From: Salsipaludibacter sp963812245
GTDB lineage: Bacteria; Actinomycetota; Nitriliruptoria; Nitriliruptorales; Nitriliruptoraceae
Reading direction: 5' to 3'
DNA: 64,000 nucleotides
Assembly (NCBI GenBank): GCA_963812245.1
Contig: CAWEUK010000003.1
Span: forward strand, 62,001 to 126,000
Shown here: piece after piece, positions 1 to 7,556 of the stretch
Layout: every line of letters begins with the position of its first letter
Position numbering within the stretch: the first letter of the stretch is position 1
Notes under the pieces: generated by a model
Seen by the model: only the letters and a program-made list of their open reading frames with translations
Told to the model about the DNA's origin: nothing
Database searches by the model: none
Made by a program: the position numbers and the translations under genes

Positions 1-587
1 TGCTCGCCGAACAGGTCGGTCTCGGTCTCCTCCTTGAAGGTGGTCTCCAGGACACCGGTCCGGGTCAGGCCGAGACCGGCGGCATACGACTTGCCCAACT
101 CCTGGGCCTGCCCGGTGGCATCCTGGTGCACGGCCAGCAGGCCCGGCGTGCCCTGGCCCTGCTCGTAGAGCCGCCGCACGATGTGGCCGGGCGACTTGGG
201 GGCGACCAGGAAGACGTCGACGTCCTCGGACGGCTCGACGAACCCGTAGTGGATGTTGAAGCCATGGCCGAAGACCAGGGCGTTGCCGGGTTCGACCGCG
301 TCCGCCAGCCCGTTCTCCCATGCAGCCTTCTGGTGGGTGTCGGGCAGCAGGATCACGATGACGTCGGCCTCGGCCGCGGCCTCGTTGGTGTCCATGACCA
401 CCAGGCCCTCGTCCTCGGCGCGCTGGCGCGACGACGAACCCGGGCGCAGGCCGACGCGCACGTCGACCCCGGAGTCGCGCAGGTTGAGGGCGTGGGCATG
501 CCCCTGGGAGCCGTAGCCCAGCACTGCCACCTTCTTGCCCTGGATCAGGGAGAGGTCGGCGTCGTCGTCGTAGAAGATCGTGGCCAC
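1..587 (-). CDS. ilvC: ketol-acid reductoisomerase, 5' part (runs off the window edge)
   Basis: Acetohydroxyacid isomeroreductase of valine, leucine and isoleucine synthesis, an NADPH- and Mg-dependent cytosolic enzyme. The visible 195 codons cover the N-terminal Rossmann domain of a family usually about 330-340 residues long. It opens with an acidic FYDDDADLSLIQGKKVAVLG-type start, then the dinucleotide motif GYGSQGHAHALNL, then RPGSSSR, typical of NADPH binding, and LLPDTHQ and HGFNIHYG further on. The GTG at 587 is chosen because AAGGA lies about 8 bases upstream and the sequence aligns with the family N-terminus. The 3' end is outside the window. Confidence 0.93.
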   Translation of the reverse strand, partial: MATIFYDDDADLSLIQGKKVAVLGYGSQGHAHALNLRDSGVDVRVGLRPGSSSRQRAEDEGLVVMDTNEAAAEADVIVILLPDTHQKAAWENGLADAVEPGNALVFGHGFNIHYGFVEPSEDVDVFLVAPKSPGHIVRRLYEQGQGTPGLLAVHQDATGQAQELGKSYAAGLGLTRTGVLETTFKEETETDLFGE

Positions 588-705
588 AGTGGAGTCCTTC
601 GAGGGAATGCGGTGCGCTGCGGCAGCCTACGACCACATCGCCGACGAGGCGAATGCGCGGCCCGACGACCACTGGGGCCTGGCCGCGCATCCGCCCGAGG
701 GAAGG

Positions 706-3022
706 TCAGCGGCCGGGTCGCACCCCGACACCGACCGGCACACGTGCCACTGGCGGCTCGAGTTCGGACTCGGGGGCTGCGTGAGGCGGTCCCTCGACCT
801 GCAGGTCGGGCAGCCACTGCAGCCAGTCCGGCAGGTACCAGTTGCGGTCACCCAGCAGGGCCATCGTCGCCGGCACCAGCACCGAGCGCACCAGCGTGGC
901 ATCGAGCACCACGGCCACGGCCAGGCCGAAGCCCATCTGCTGGAACATGGCCAGGTCGCCCATGGCGAAGCCCCCGAACACCGCCACCATGATGAGCGCG
1001 GCGCCGGTGATGATTGCACCCGTGGCCTGCAGCCCGAATGCGACCGAGCCGGCGTTGTCACCGGTCTGGTCGTAGCGCTCCCGGATCCGGCTGAGCAGGA
1101 ACACGTGGTAGTCCATGCTCAGGCCGAACAGCACGGTGAACAGGAACAGGGGCACCCACGCCTCGATCACGTCGGCGGTCTGGAAGCCCAGCAGATCGGC
1201 ACCGATGCCCCACTGGAACACCGCGACGAGCAGGCCGTAGGTGGCCCCGACCGACAGCAGGTTCATGGCGATCGCCTTGAGCGGGACCACCACCGAACGG
1301 AAGGCCACCAGCAGGAGCACGAAGCTCAGGGCCAGCACGAACGCGACGATCCATGGCGTGCGGTCGGCAACCAGCGTGGAGTAGTCGGCGTTGAACGCCG
1401 CATCTCCCGTGACCAGGACCTCCACCTCCTGCCCGGCCCACGCCGCAGGGACCAGTTCCTCGCGGACCTGCATGACCGCGTCACGCCCCGCGATGGTCGA
1501 CGGGTCCAACAGGTCGACTGCCTCCACGACCAGGAGGTGGCCACCGTCGACATCCTGGTGCGTGGTCACCTCGACCGCCCCGTGGTCAGGGTCGGCCTCC
1601 AGTGCGGCGACCAGGGTCGCCGCCCCGTCACGGATCGCGGGGGTGTCGACATCGTCGGCGTGGACCACGACCAGGGTGGCGGCCAGGCCATCCCCGAACT
1701 CGTCGGCCAGGACCTCCTGGGCGAACCGGATGTCGGAGGACTCGGGCAGGGACGCGATGCCGCTGCTGCCAAGCTGGATTGACAGGTACGGGACGGCCAT
1801 CGCCACCAGCAGGCCACCCGACACGGCCGCTGACAGTGCCGGCCGCGCCATGACGGTCCGCGCGACGCGGGCCCACGCCTGCCACCGGACGCACCGGACG
1901 GCGACCGGTGGCGGCTCGGCGACGCCATGGCAGCGCCAGGGCGTTCACGCGGTCACCCAGCAGGCCGAGGATCGCGGGAAGCAGGGTCAGGGCAGCGAGC
2001 ACGGCGGCCAGCACGACCACGATGGCTCCGATGCCCAGGCTGCGGAAGGTGGTGTCGGGCATCAGCATCATGCCCAGCAGGGCGACGATCACGGTGACCC
2101 CGGAGAAGACGACGGCGCGGGTGGCGGTCGAGCCAGCGACCGTGATCGCCGTGACCGTGTCGTGACCGTGACGTCGTTCCTCGCGGAAGCGCTGCACGAT
2201 GAACAGGGAGTAGTCGATGCCGACTGCCAGCCCGATCATCGTGATCATGTTGACGACGAACAGGCTCAGGTCGGTGGTCAGACCCACCAGGCTGGCCAGA
2301 CCCAGGGCCAGGATCACCGACACGATCGCGAGCCCGATGGGGACCAGTGCGGCCGCCAGTGCACCGAAGACGACGACGAGCACGAGCAGGGCGATCGAGA
2401 GGCCCAGCAGTTCTCCGCGAACCAGGGTGTCCTCGGCCAGTGTGTCGAACTCGTGGCCGACGGAGGCATTGCCCAGCGCGGCGAACCGCCACCCGTCTGG
2501 CTGGGCGGTGTCCAGTGCCTGCAGCAGTGGCGTCACCTCGGCGTCGTCGGACTGGTCGAGTGCGACCACCAACAAGGCGTGACGACCGTCGGCCCCGATC
2601 AGACCCGGCACGCCGTCCGATGGACTCGTGACCGAGGTCACGTGGGGCGTGGTCCGCAGCGTGGTGGCCAGATCGGCGACGACGCCGATGTTGCCGGGTG
2701 CGTCGACGCGTGTGCCCGCCGGCGACTCGATGACGACGTACTCGGTGGCGGCGGCCTCATCGGGGTTCGTGCCCCGGGCCTGGTCGACCAGGTCGGCAGC
2801 GACGGCCGCCTCGAGTTCGACGGTGACGTCGCCGTCCTGGGTCAGCGCATCGCCCAGGAAGGTGACGGTGGCCGCGATCGACACCCCCAGGACGACCAGC
2901 CATGCCACGATCGTTCGAGCGGGGTGCCGGGCGGCGGCGCTGGCCAGCGCGCCCGTGGCGGCGCGGCGCGGCGCCGGCGAATGCGCGAGGGAAGGGTCAG
3001 GTGGGCGAAGTGGTGACTGCAT
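706..3022 (-). pseudogene. MmpL/RND-family membrane transporter, one apparent frameshift
   Basis: Multi-spanning exporter of the MMPL (RND) family; relatives export lipids or small amphipathic compounds. The ATG at 3022 begins MQSPLRPPD. A first transmembrane helix (TIVAWLVVLGVSIAATVTFL) is followed by a large periplasmic loop and a helix bundle with VGIDYSLFIVQRFREE. After GDRVNALALPWRR the frame changes: the family reading resumes as WARVARTVMARPALSAAV in the next frame and runs to 706, including the second-half motif GLSMDYHVFLLSRIRE. Removing one base near 1905-1925 restores 771 residues, close to the family's usual length. Both halves are well conserved, so this is either a very recent lesion or a one-base error in the sequence. 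The substrate is unknown; no regulator is adjacent. Confidence 0.82.
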
Positions 3023-3121
3023 GGGTGCGTCCTCGACGGATCGGACCGGGGCGGCTGCCGACGGCTTCTCTGCAGACTCGTCCCCCGGGCACCGTCGCAC
3101 GATGGGGGATCGTGCCGGTCG

Positions 3122-3154
3122 TGCCCCCCGGTCCACCCCGATGCCTGGGGGGCA
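3122..3154. promoter_or_regulatory. inverted repeat between mmpL and pabBC
   Basis: TGCCCCCC at 3122-3129 and GGGGGGCA at 3147-3154 form a perfect 8-bp inverted repeat with a 17-base spacer, in the divergent region between the mmpL start (3022) and the pabBC start (3223). It could be an operator or an mRNA hairpin. No regulator can be assigned. Confidence 0.3.
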
Positions 3155-3193
3155 TCCCGTGGGGGACACCCCGGAGAACCCCCCGTTCCGGCA

Positions 3194-3199
3194 TAGGCT
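3194..3199 (+). promoter_or_regulatory. putative -10 element for pabBC
   Basis: TAGGCT fits the actinobacterial TANNNT -10 pattern and ends 23 bases before the pabBC ATG. Similar TAGGGT-like hexamers stand before several other genes in this window. No convincing -35 is visible. Confidence 0.35.
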
Positions 3200-3222
3200 G
3201 CGGCGACGACGACCAGCGAGGG

Positions 3223-5073
3223 ATGACCGTGCAGGTGCGGTTCGACGATGCCCGACCGGGCCGACGCCGTGGCTTCGCCCTGACCGACATCCGCCAGGTG
3301 CTGGTCGCGCACCACCTCGACGAGGTCGTCGGAGTGGTCGCCGCGGCCGAACAGGCGGTGGCCGACGGTGCCTGGGTCGGCGGGTGGGTGGGCTACGAAG
3401 CGGCGGGCGCCTTCGATCCGGCGCTGGCCGTGGTGCCGGTCGCGGGGACTGTCTTCGAGGACCTGCCGCTGGCCTGGTTCGCCGTTGCCGACGGTCGTGG
3501 CCCGGTGGACGTGCCGGTCGACGCGCCGTCGTCCGGGCCCGTCCACCTCCGGGAATGGGAGGCGGCGACGTCGGCTGCAGACCACGCCGCAGCCGTTGCC
3601 CGGATCCGCGACCACATCGCTGCAGGCGAGACCTACCAGGTCAATCTCACGTTCCAGCTGTCGGCCGGCTTCGACGGGTCACCCGCTGACCTGTACCGCC
3701 AGTTGGTGGCGTCCCAGTCGGGTGGCTACGGCGCGTTGGTGGACACCGGCGAGTGGGTGGTCGCCTCGGCGTCACCGGAGTTGTTCTTCGAGTGGGCCGA
3801 CGGCGTGGTCACCTGCCGACCGATGAAGGGAACGGCACCGCGGGGACCGACGCCGACACGCGACGCGGCCCAACGACGGTGGTTGGAGGAGTCGACCAAG
3901 AACCGCGCCGAGAACGTCATGATCGTGGACATGGTTCGCAACGACCTGGCGCGCATCGCCACGGTCGGCGGTGTGACGGTTCCGGCGCTGTTCACCCTCG
4001 AGAAGTACGACACGTTGTGGCAGTTGACCTCGACGGTCGCGGCCACCAGTCGGCCCCGGGTCACGCTCGTGGACGTCTTCGCGGCATTGTTCCCGTCGGC
4101 GTCGATCACGGGCGCTCCCAAGATCGCGACCAGTCACGTCATCGCCGAGCTGGAACCGGTGCCACGGGGCGCGTACTGCGGCGCGATCGGCTTCGGCGGG
4201 CCCAGTCCCAGCGGTGCGCACTGGACCTTCAACGTCGGGATCCGCACGGTCACCATCGACCGCCGCACCCACCGCGCCCACTACGGCACCGGCGGCGGCA
4301 TCACCATCGACTCGCGGCCCGACGACGAACATGCAGAGGCGCTGCTCAAGGCACAGGTGTTGCGGCGTCGCTCGGGGGCCATGCACCTGCTCGAGACCAT
4401 GCGCTGGGACCCGGGAGAGGGGATTCGCCATCGCGATGCCCACCTGGCGCGGGTGCAGCAGTCGGCCGGCTACTTCGACATCGACCTTGACATGGAGGAC
4501 GTGGCTGCGGCCATCGAGGGGGCCGTCCCCACGACGGATGCGGCAACCGTGGGCGATCCGATGCCACTGCGCCTGCGCATGCTGGTCGATCGTGCCGGCG
4601 CGGTGGTGGTGACGGCGAGTGCCATCACCACACGTGAGGGGTGGCTGGATCCCGGTCCACCGCCCGGTCGCCTGGCACGAGGTGCCGGGTCGGGTGGGTC
4701 GCTGTCGGCGGTCACGCTGGCGGTGGACACCGAACCGGTCGATCCCGATGACGTCTGGCTGCATCACAAGACCACCGTGCGGGCGGTCTACGAGCAGGCG
4801 GCTGTACGCCATCCGAACGTCGACGACGTGGTCCTGGTCAATGATCGCGGCGAGGTGACGGAGACCACGATCGGCAATCTTGTCGTGCTCGTCGACGGTC
4901 GCTGGCTCACGCCTCCGCTGGGTTCGGGCCTGCTCGCCGGGACGGAACGAGGGGCGCGACTGGCCGCAGGAGAACTGGTGGAGCAGGTCGTCACCATCGC
5001 CGATCTCCACCGTGCCGACGCCCTGGGTCGACTCAACGGCGTGCGTGGCTGGGAGCCGGCCCGGCTGGCCTGA
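3223..5073 (+). CDS. pabB: fused aminodeoxychorismate synthase component I / aminodeoxychorismate lyase (PabB-PabC)
   Basis: A 616-residue two-domain enzyme of p-aminobenzoate (folate) synthesis. Residues about 1-385 are the chorismate-binding PabB domain with ASPELFFEW, RPMKGTAPRG, NVMIVDMVRNDLARIA and SITGAPK. The lysine in PMKGTAPRG is the PabB-type residue; anthranilate synthase has alanine there. Residues about 390-616 are a class IV PLP aminotransferase-fold lyase (PabC) beginning MHLLETMRWD, with candidate PLP lysine in HHKTT and the motifs EVTETTIGN and GLLAGTER. No glutamine amidotransferase (PabA) domain is present, so ammonia must come from a partner encoded elsewhere. The ATG at 3223 is preferred to upstream starts because homology begins there and GCGAGGG lies just upstream. 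It stands alone as a transcription unit. Confidence 0.93.
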   Translation: MTVQVRFDDARPGRRRGFALTDIRQVLVAHHLDEVVGVVAAAEQAVADGAWVGGWVGYEAAGAFDPALAVVPVAGTVFEDLPLAWFAVADGRGPVDVPVDAPSSGPVHLREWEAATSAADHAAAVARIRDHIAAGETYQVNLTFQLSAGFDGSPADLYRQLVASQSGGYGALVDTGEWVVASASPELFFEWADGVVTCRPMKGTAPRGPTPTRDAAQRRWLEESTKNRAENVMIVDMVRNDLARIATVGGVTVPALFTLEKYDTLWQLTSTVAATSRPRVTLVDVFAALFPSASITGAPKIATSHVIAELEPVPRGAYCGAIGFGGPSPSGAHWTFNVGIRTVTIDRRTHRAHYGTGGGITIDSRPDDEHAEALLKAQVLRRRSGAMHLLETMRWDPGEGIRHRDAHLARVQQSAGYFDIDLDMEDVAAAIEGAVPTTDAATVGDPMPLRLRMLVDRAGAVVVTASAITTREGWLDPGPPPGRLARGAGSGGSLSAVTLAVDTEPVDPDDVWLHHKTTVRAVYEQAAVRHPNVDDVVLVNDRGEVTETTIGNLVVLVDGRWLTPPLGSGLLAGTERGARLAAGELVEQVVTIADLHRADALGRLNGVRGWEPARLA

Positions 5074-5117
5074 TCGTGGTCCGTTCTGGCCCGTCGTGGC
5101 GCCGTGGGGCCAGTCGT

Positions 5118-5134
5118 GTCCCCCTCGTGGGGAC
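5118..5134. terminator. bidirectional hairpin terminator between pabBC and arsR
   Basis: GTCCCC (5118-5123) pairs with GGGGAC (5129-5134) around a 5-base loop in the short gap between the convergent genes ending at 5073 (+) and 5139 (-). No T-tract is visible, as is common for GC-rich actinobacterial terminators. Confidence 0.45.
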
Positions 5135-5138
5135 CTGT

Positions 5139-5510
5139 TCAGTCCGCCCGTGTCACCAGCGCGGCCGACAACTGGGCGAGCATGGCGCGGTCGAGCGTGA
5201 ACCAGGCCCACTTGCCACGCTGTTCCCGATGCAGGATCCCGGCGGCCACCAGGATCGACAGATGGTGACTCACGGTCGACTGCGAGCGGTCGACTGCGGC
5301 CGGAAGGTCACAGGCACAGACCTCGCCCGTGGCGTCGGCGGCAACCAGCGACACCAGTTGCAGTCGCACGGGGTCGGCCAGTGCCTTGAAGGCAGCGGCC
5401 AGCGTGGTGGCGTCGTCGCGGTCGAGCGCGCGATCGGTCTGGAGCGGCTGGCAGCACGCGATGGTTGCCGCGGCGGCATCGGTGTCGCCAGGTGATCGTG
5501 GCGTGCGCAT
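5139..5510 (-). CDS. arsR: ArsR/SmtB-family metalloid-responsive repressor
   Basis: A 123-residue winged-helix regulator. It has the ArsR core LAAAFKALADPVRLQLVSL, then EVCACDLPAAV (the ELCVCDL-like metal-binding helix), then the recognition helix SQSTVSHHLSIL and the wing GKWAWFTL. A further Cys pair lies near the N-terminus (ACCQPL). As(III) or organoarsenical binding to such cysteines releases ArsR from DNA (family knowledge). It is divergent from arsI and arsC, across an AT-rich operator region at 5551-5615, so it most likely represses both directions. Confidence 0.92.
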   Translation of the reverse strand: MRTPRSPGDTDAAAATIACCQPLQTDRALDRDDATTLAAAFKALADPVRLQLVSLVAADATGEVCACDLPAAVDRSQSTVSHHLSILVAAGILHREQRGKWAWFTLDRAMLAQLSAALVTRAD

Positions 5511-5550
5511 GGGGTGCGATTCCTTGCTTGTTCCTGCAGGGCGGGTCCAT

Positions 5551-5615
5551 CATATTGACAGTCATCGATCTGTGACGATAGTGTGCCCGGAACGAATCGA
5601 CATCTATCGATATGA
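5551..5615. promoter_or_regulatory. divergent arsR/arsI promoter and candidate ArsR operators
   Basis: This is the most AT-rich stretch nearby. TTGACA at 5555-5560 and GATAGT at 5576-5581 (15-base spacer) form a plausible sigma-70-type promoter toward arsI. TCATATTGAC (5550-5559) and ATCGATATGA (5606-5615) are near-inverted copies (TCATAT-C/T-GA), and each neighbourhood also contains the palindrome ATCGAT (5564-5569 and 5606-5611). The arrangement fits two ArsR dimers covering the divergent promoters. Binding itself is inferred. Confidence 0.5.
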
Positions 5616-5625
5616 AGGCCATGCC

Positions 5626-6114
5626 ATGCGACTCCAACTCGCCCTGAACGTGTCCGACCTCGACGCCGCCGTCGACTTCTACGAGCGTCTGTTCGGCGTG
5701 GAGGTGGCCAAGCGCAAGCCGGGCTATGCGAACTTCGCCATCGCAGAACCACCACTGAAGCTGGTCCTGTTCGAGGGCGCGGAAGACGGGACGATCAACC
5801 ATCTTGGCGTCGAGGTCGAGACCACCACGGAGGTGGACGAGGCCCACGCGCGGCTCGTGGCTGCAGGGTTGGACGCAACCACGGTCGTCGAGACCCAGTG
5901 CTGTCACGCGGACAAGGTCGAGACCTGGATCCATGGCCCGGATGCCACCAGGTGGGAGTTCTACGTCAAGACTGCCGACGTCGAGGGTGACGACGTGGCC
6001 GGCGACGGTGCGACCTGCTGTGTCGACGAGGCCGGGGATTCGACGGGATCGGCACTGCCGGTGGCGGCAGGTGCCACCCACGACGAAGCGGCCCGGGCCT
6101 GCTGTGCGGCGTGA
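5626..6114 (+). CDS. arsI: ArsI-type C-As lyase / CadI-family extradiol-fold protein
   Basis: A 162-residue vicinal-oxygen-chelate (glyoxalase/dioxygenase fold) protein beginning MRLQLALNVSDLDAAVDFYE. It has the family metal ligands in NHLGVEVE and RWEFYV and the TQCCHA Cys pair that binds trivalent organoarsenicals in ArsI. ArsI uses Fe(II) and O2 to break the carbon-arsenic bond of methylarsenite and trivalent aromatic arsenicals. The mycobacterial homologue CadI was named for cadmium induction, so the substrate is inferred from the arsR/arsC context. A Cys-rich tail (ATCCVDE, ARACCAA) may bind extra metalloid. The ATG at 5626 is used because AAGG lies just upstream and homology starts there. 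Confidence 0.85.
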   Translation: MRLQLALNVSDLDAAVDFYERLFGVEVAKRKPGYANFAIAEPPLKLVLFEGAEDGTINHLGVEVETTTEVDEAHARLVAAGLDATTVVETQCCHADKVETWIHGPDATRWEFYVKTADVEGDDVAGDGATCCVDEAGDSTGSALPVAAGATHDEAARACCAA

Positions 6115-6331
6115 GGCCGGGGAGTTCCCGGGGACGATGGTGCTGCTCGTCGCCATCGTCGGATCCGGGATCGCCACCTCGGTCGACGGGGCCGCATCGA
6201 CGCAGGTGTTCCAGCACGCCATGGGTGTCGGCGTGGCACTGGCGGCGCTGATCGTCGTGCTGCTGCCCGTCACCGGCGCCCACTTCGACCCCGATCGACC
6301 AACCCCCGATCCACCAAGGAGTTTCCAATGA
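6104..6331 (+). pseudogene. remnant of an aquaporin/MIP-family channel (two N-terminal helices only)
   Basis: A GTG at 6104, inside the arsI 3' end, starts a 75-codon frame reading REAGEFPGTMVLLVAIVGSGIA then ALAALIVVLLPVTGAHFDP. This is the typical MIP start (RRxxAEFxGT, VGSGI) and second helix leading to the first NPA box, but GAHFNPA has become GAHFDPD and the frame ends after PRSFQ. The remaining four helices and second NPA box are absent. In many ars operons a full aquaporin (AqpS-like) sits between arsR and arsC and moves arsenite. Here an internal deletion seems to have removed it while keeping the reading frame coupled, with its TGA overlapping the arsC ATG at 6328. Confidence 0.6.
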
Positions 6332-6762
6332 CGACAGGGACCAGTGCCACGACGTCCGACCGACCCGGTGTGCTCTTCCTGTGTGTGCACAACGCCGGGC
6401 GGTCCCAGATGGCGATGGGGTGGTTGCAGCACCTTGCCGGCGACCGCGTGCTCGTGATGTCCGGTGGCTCCGAGCCGGCCGACCAGGTCAACCCGGCTGC
6501 CGTGGCCGCCATGGCCGAGGTGGGCATCGACATCTCGGGGGCCCAGCCGCAACCATGGACTGACGAGACCCTCGGCGCTGCCGACGTGGTCGTGACGATG
6601 GGGTGCGGCGACACCTGTCCGATCGTGCCCGGCACGCGCTACCTCGACTGGCCCCTGGACGATCCGGCGGGCAAGGGCGTCGAGGACGTGCGCCCGGTGC
6701 GTGACGAGATCGAGCGCCGAGTCCGCGGACTGATGGACGAGCTGGGCGTTGCAGACCGATGA
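6328..6762 (+). CDS. arsC: arsenate reductase, LMW-protein-phosphatase type
   Basis: A 144-residue cytosolic enzyme that reduces arsenate to arsenite. It has the phosphatase P-loop CVHNAGRSQMA, whose first Cys is catalytic, plus MGCGDTCP carrying the other redox cysteines and the general-acid loop DWPLDDP. This is the thioredoxin- or mycothiol-linked class used by Actinobacteria rather than the glutaredoxin class. Its ATG overlaps the stop of the preceding aquaporin remnant (ATGA), so translation is coupled; AAGGAG precedes it. It is last in the arsI operon and followed by a hairpin at 6792-6820. Without an intact efflux protein here, arsenite export must be encoded elsewhere. Confidence 0.92.
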   Translation: MTTGTSATTSDRPGVLFLCVHNAGRSQMAMGWLQHLAGDRVLVMSGGSEPADQVNPAAVAAMAEVGIDISGAQPQPWTDETLGAADVVVTMGCGDTCPIVPGTRYLDWPLDDPAGKGVEDVRPVRDEIERRVRGLMDELGVADR

Positions 6763-6791
6763 CCGGGCACCGGCCGACCGCGTGGAATCAG

Positions 6792-6820
6792 TCGTCTCCT
6801 CGTCGTGGTCCAGGAGACGA
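6792..6820. terminator. bidirectional hairpin terminator after arsC
   Basis: TCGTCTCCT (6792-6800) pairs perfectly with AGGAGACGA (6812-6820) over an 11-base loop, between the convergent arsC (ends 6762) and the split-barrel gene (ends 6838). Confidence 0.6.
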
Positions 6821-6837
6821 GTTCGACTGCGGCGCCA

Positions 6838-7488
6838 TCAGCAACCGGGCAGCTCGATGCCCGGGCGCAGGTCGTCGTTGGGGATGGGTGCACCGACCGT
6901 CGCAGTGATCGGGACCACGCCGGCCCAGTACGGCAGGTCGACGTCGGCCGGGTCGTCCACCGCGCCCTCCGCACGAACCTTGGCGGCCACCACGTCCAGC
7001 GGCAGGTGGAAGACGGTCGTGGCCGCGAGTTCCTTGTCATCGGGTGGTCGGCAGTGCTGGGACCGGTCAGCCCAGACGCTGTCGAGGATGGCTGCCAGTC
7101 CCGCGCAGGCCTCGACCGGGTCGGTGACGACGGCGGCGGCCCCCCGCACCACGACGCTGCGGTAGTTCATGGAGTGGTGCATGCCGGAGCGGGCCAGGAC
7201 CCAGCCGTCGACGATGGTCACCGTCACGCACACCTCGACGTGGTTGTCACGGCCGCGCGCCAATCGGGCGAGGTGGGCACCCGACGACGAATGCAGCACG
7301 AGGTGGTCGTCGACCCGGGCGAAGGTGGTCGGGATCGTGATCGGGCGGTCGTCCGCGTCGATGTAGGCCACGTGGCACACCGGCGTCGCGTCCAGGATGG
7401 CGTGGACGGTGGCACGGTCCCACGTCGCCCGATTGCGGCCACGGGTGGGGAGGTTGTCCGGCCCGACGGGATAGGTGGTCTGCGACAT
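6838..7488 (-). CDS. pyridoxamine 5'-phosphate oxidase-related FMN-binding split-barrel protein
   Basis: A 216-residue protein of the Pyridox_ox_2-like flavin split-barrel group. Visible features are the N-terminal RATVHAILDATPVCHVAYID, then PITIPTTFARVDDHLVLHSS and the HHSMNYRSVVVRG core typical of flavin binding. The reaction cannot be named: members bind FMN, F420 or heme. It is transcribed divergently from a MocR regulator 53 bases away, an arrangement common for PNPOx-like genes controlled by MocR proteins, so vitamin B6 or PLP may regulate it. The ATG at 7488 is preferred to the upstream ATG, which would overlap the MocR coding sequence. Confidence 0.82.
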   Translation of the reverse strand: MSQTTYPVGPDNLPTRGRNRATWDRATVHAILDATPVCHVAYIDADDRPITIPTTFARVDDHLVLHSSSGAHLARLARGRDNHVEVCVTVTIVDGWVLARSGMHHSMNYRSVVVRGAAAVVTDPVEACAGLAAILDSVWADRSQHCRPPDDKELAATTVFHLPLDVVAAKVRAEGAVDDPADVDLPYWAGVVPITATVGAPIPNDDLRPGIELPGC

Positions 7489-7521
7489 CGTGGGTCCTGG
7501 TGCAGGTGGCGGCGGTTCTTT

Positions 7522-7556
7522 TGTAGTGATACATTTGTTGTATGGATCCAATACAA
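7522..7556. promoter_or_regulatory. MocR operator and leaderless promoter region
   Basis: Two inverted repeats lie in this short AT-rich patch: TGTA-GTGA-TACA at 7522-7533, and TTGTAT (7538-7543) with ATACAA (7551-7556), the second straddling the MocR ATG at 7542. TACATT at 7530-7535 has -10 character and ends 6 bases before that ATG; no ribosome binding site is present. The MocR mRNA is therefore probably leaderless, and the regulator could block its own start. These readings are inference from spacing. Confidence 0.45.

Noticed and set aside
580..3016. Long plus-strand frames antisense to mmpL (580-1782 and 1391-3016)
   Set aside because: Arg/Gly/His/Gln-rich compositions typical of antisense frames in high-GC DNA; the minus strand has clear MMPL motifs.
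3223..4380. Anthranilate synthase component I (TrpE)
   Set aside because: The PMKGTAPRG lysine and the fused PabC domain point to aminodeoxychorismate synthase.
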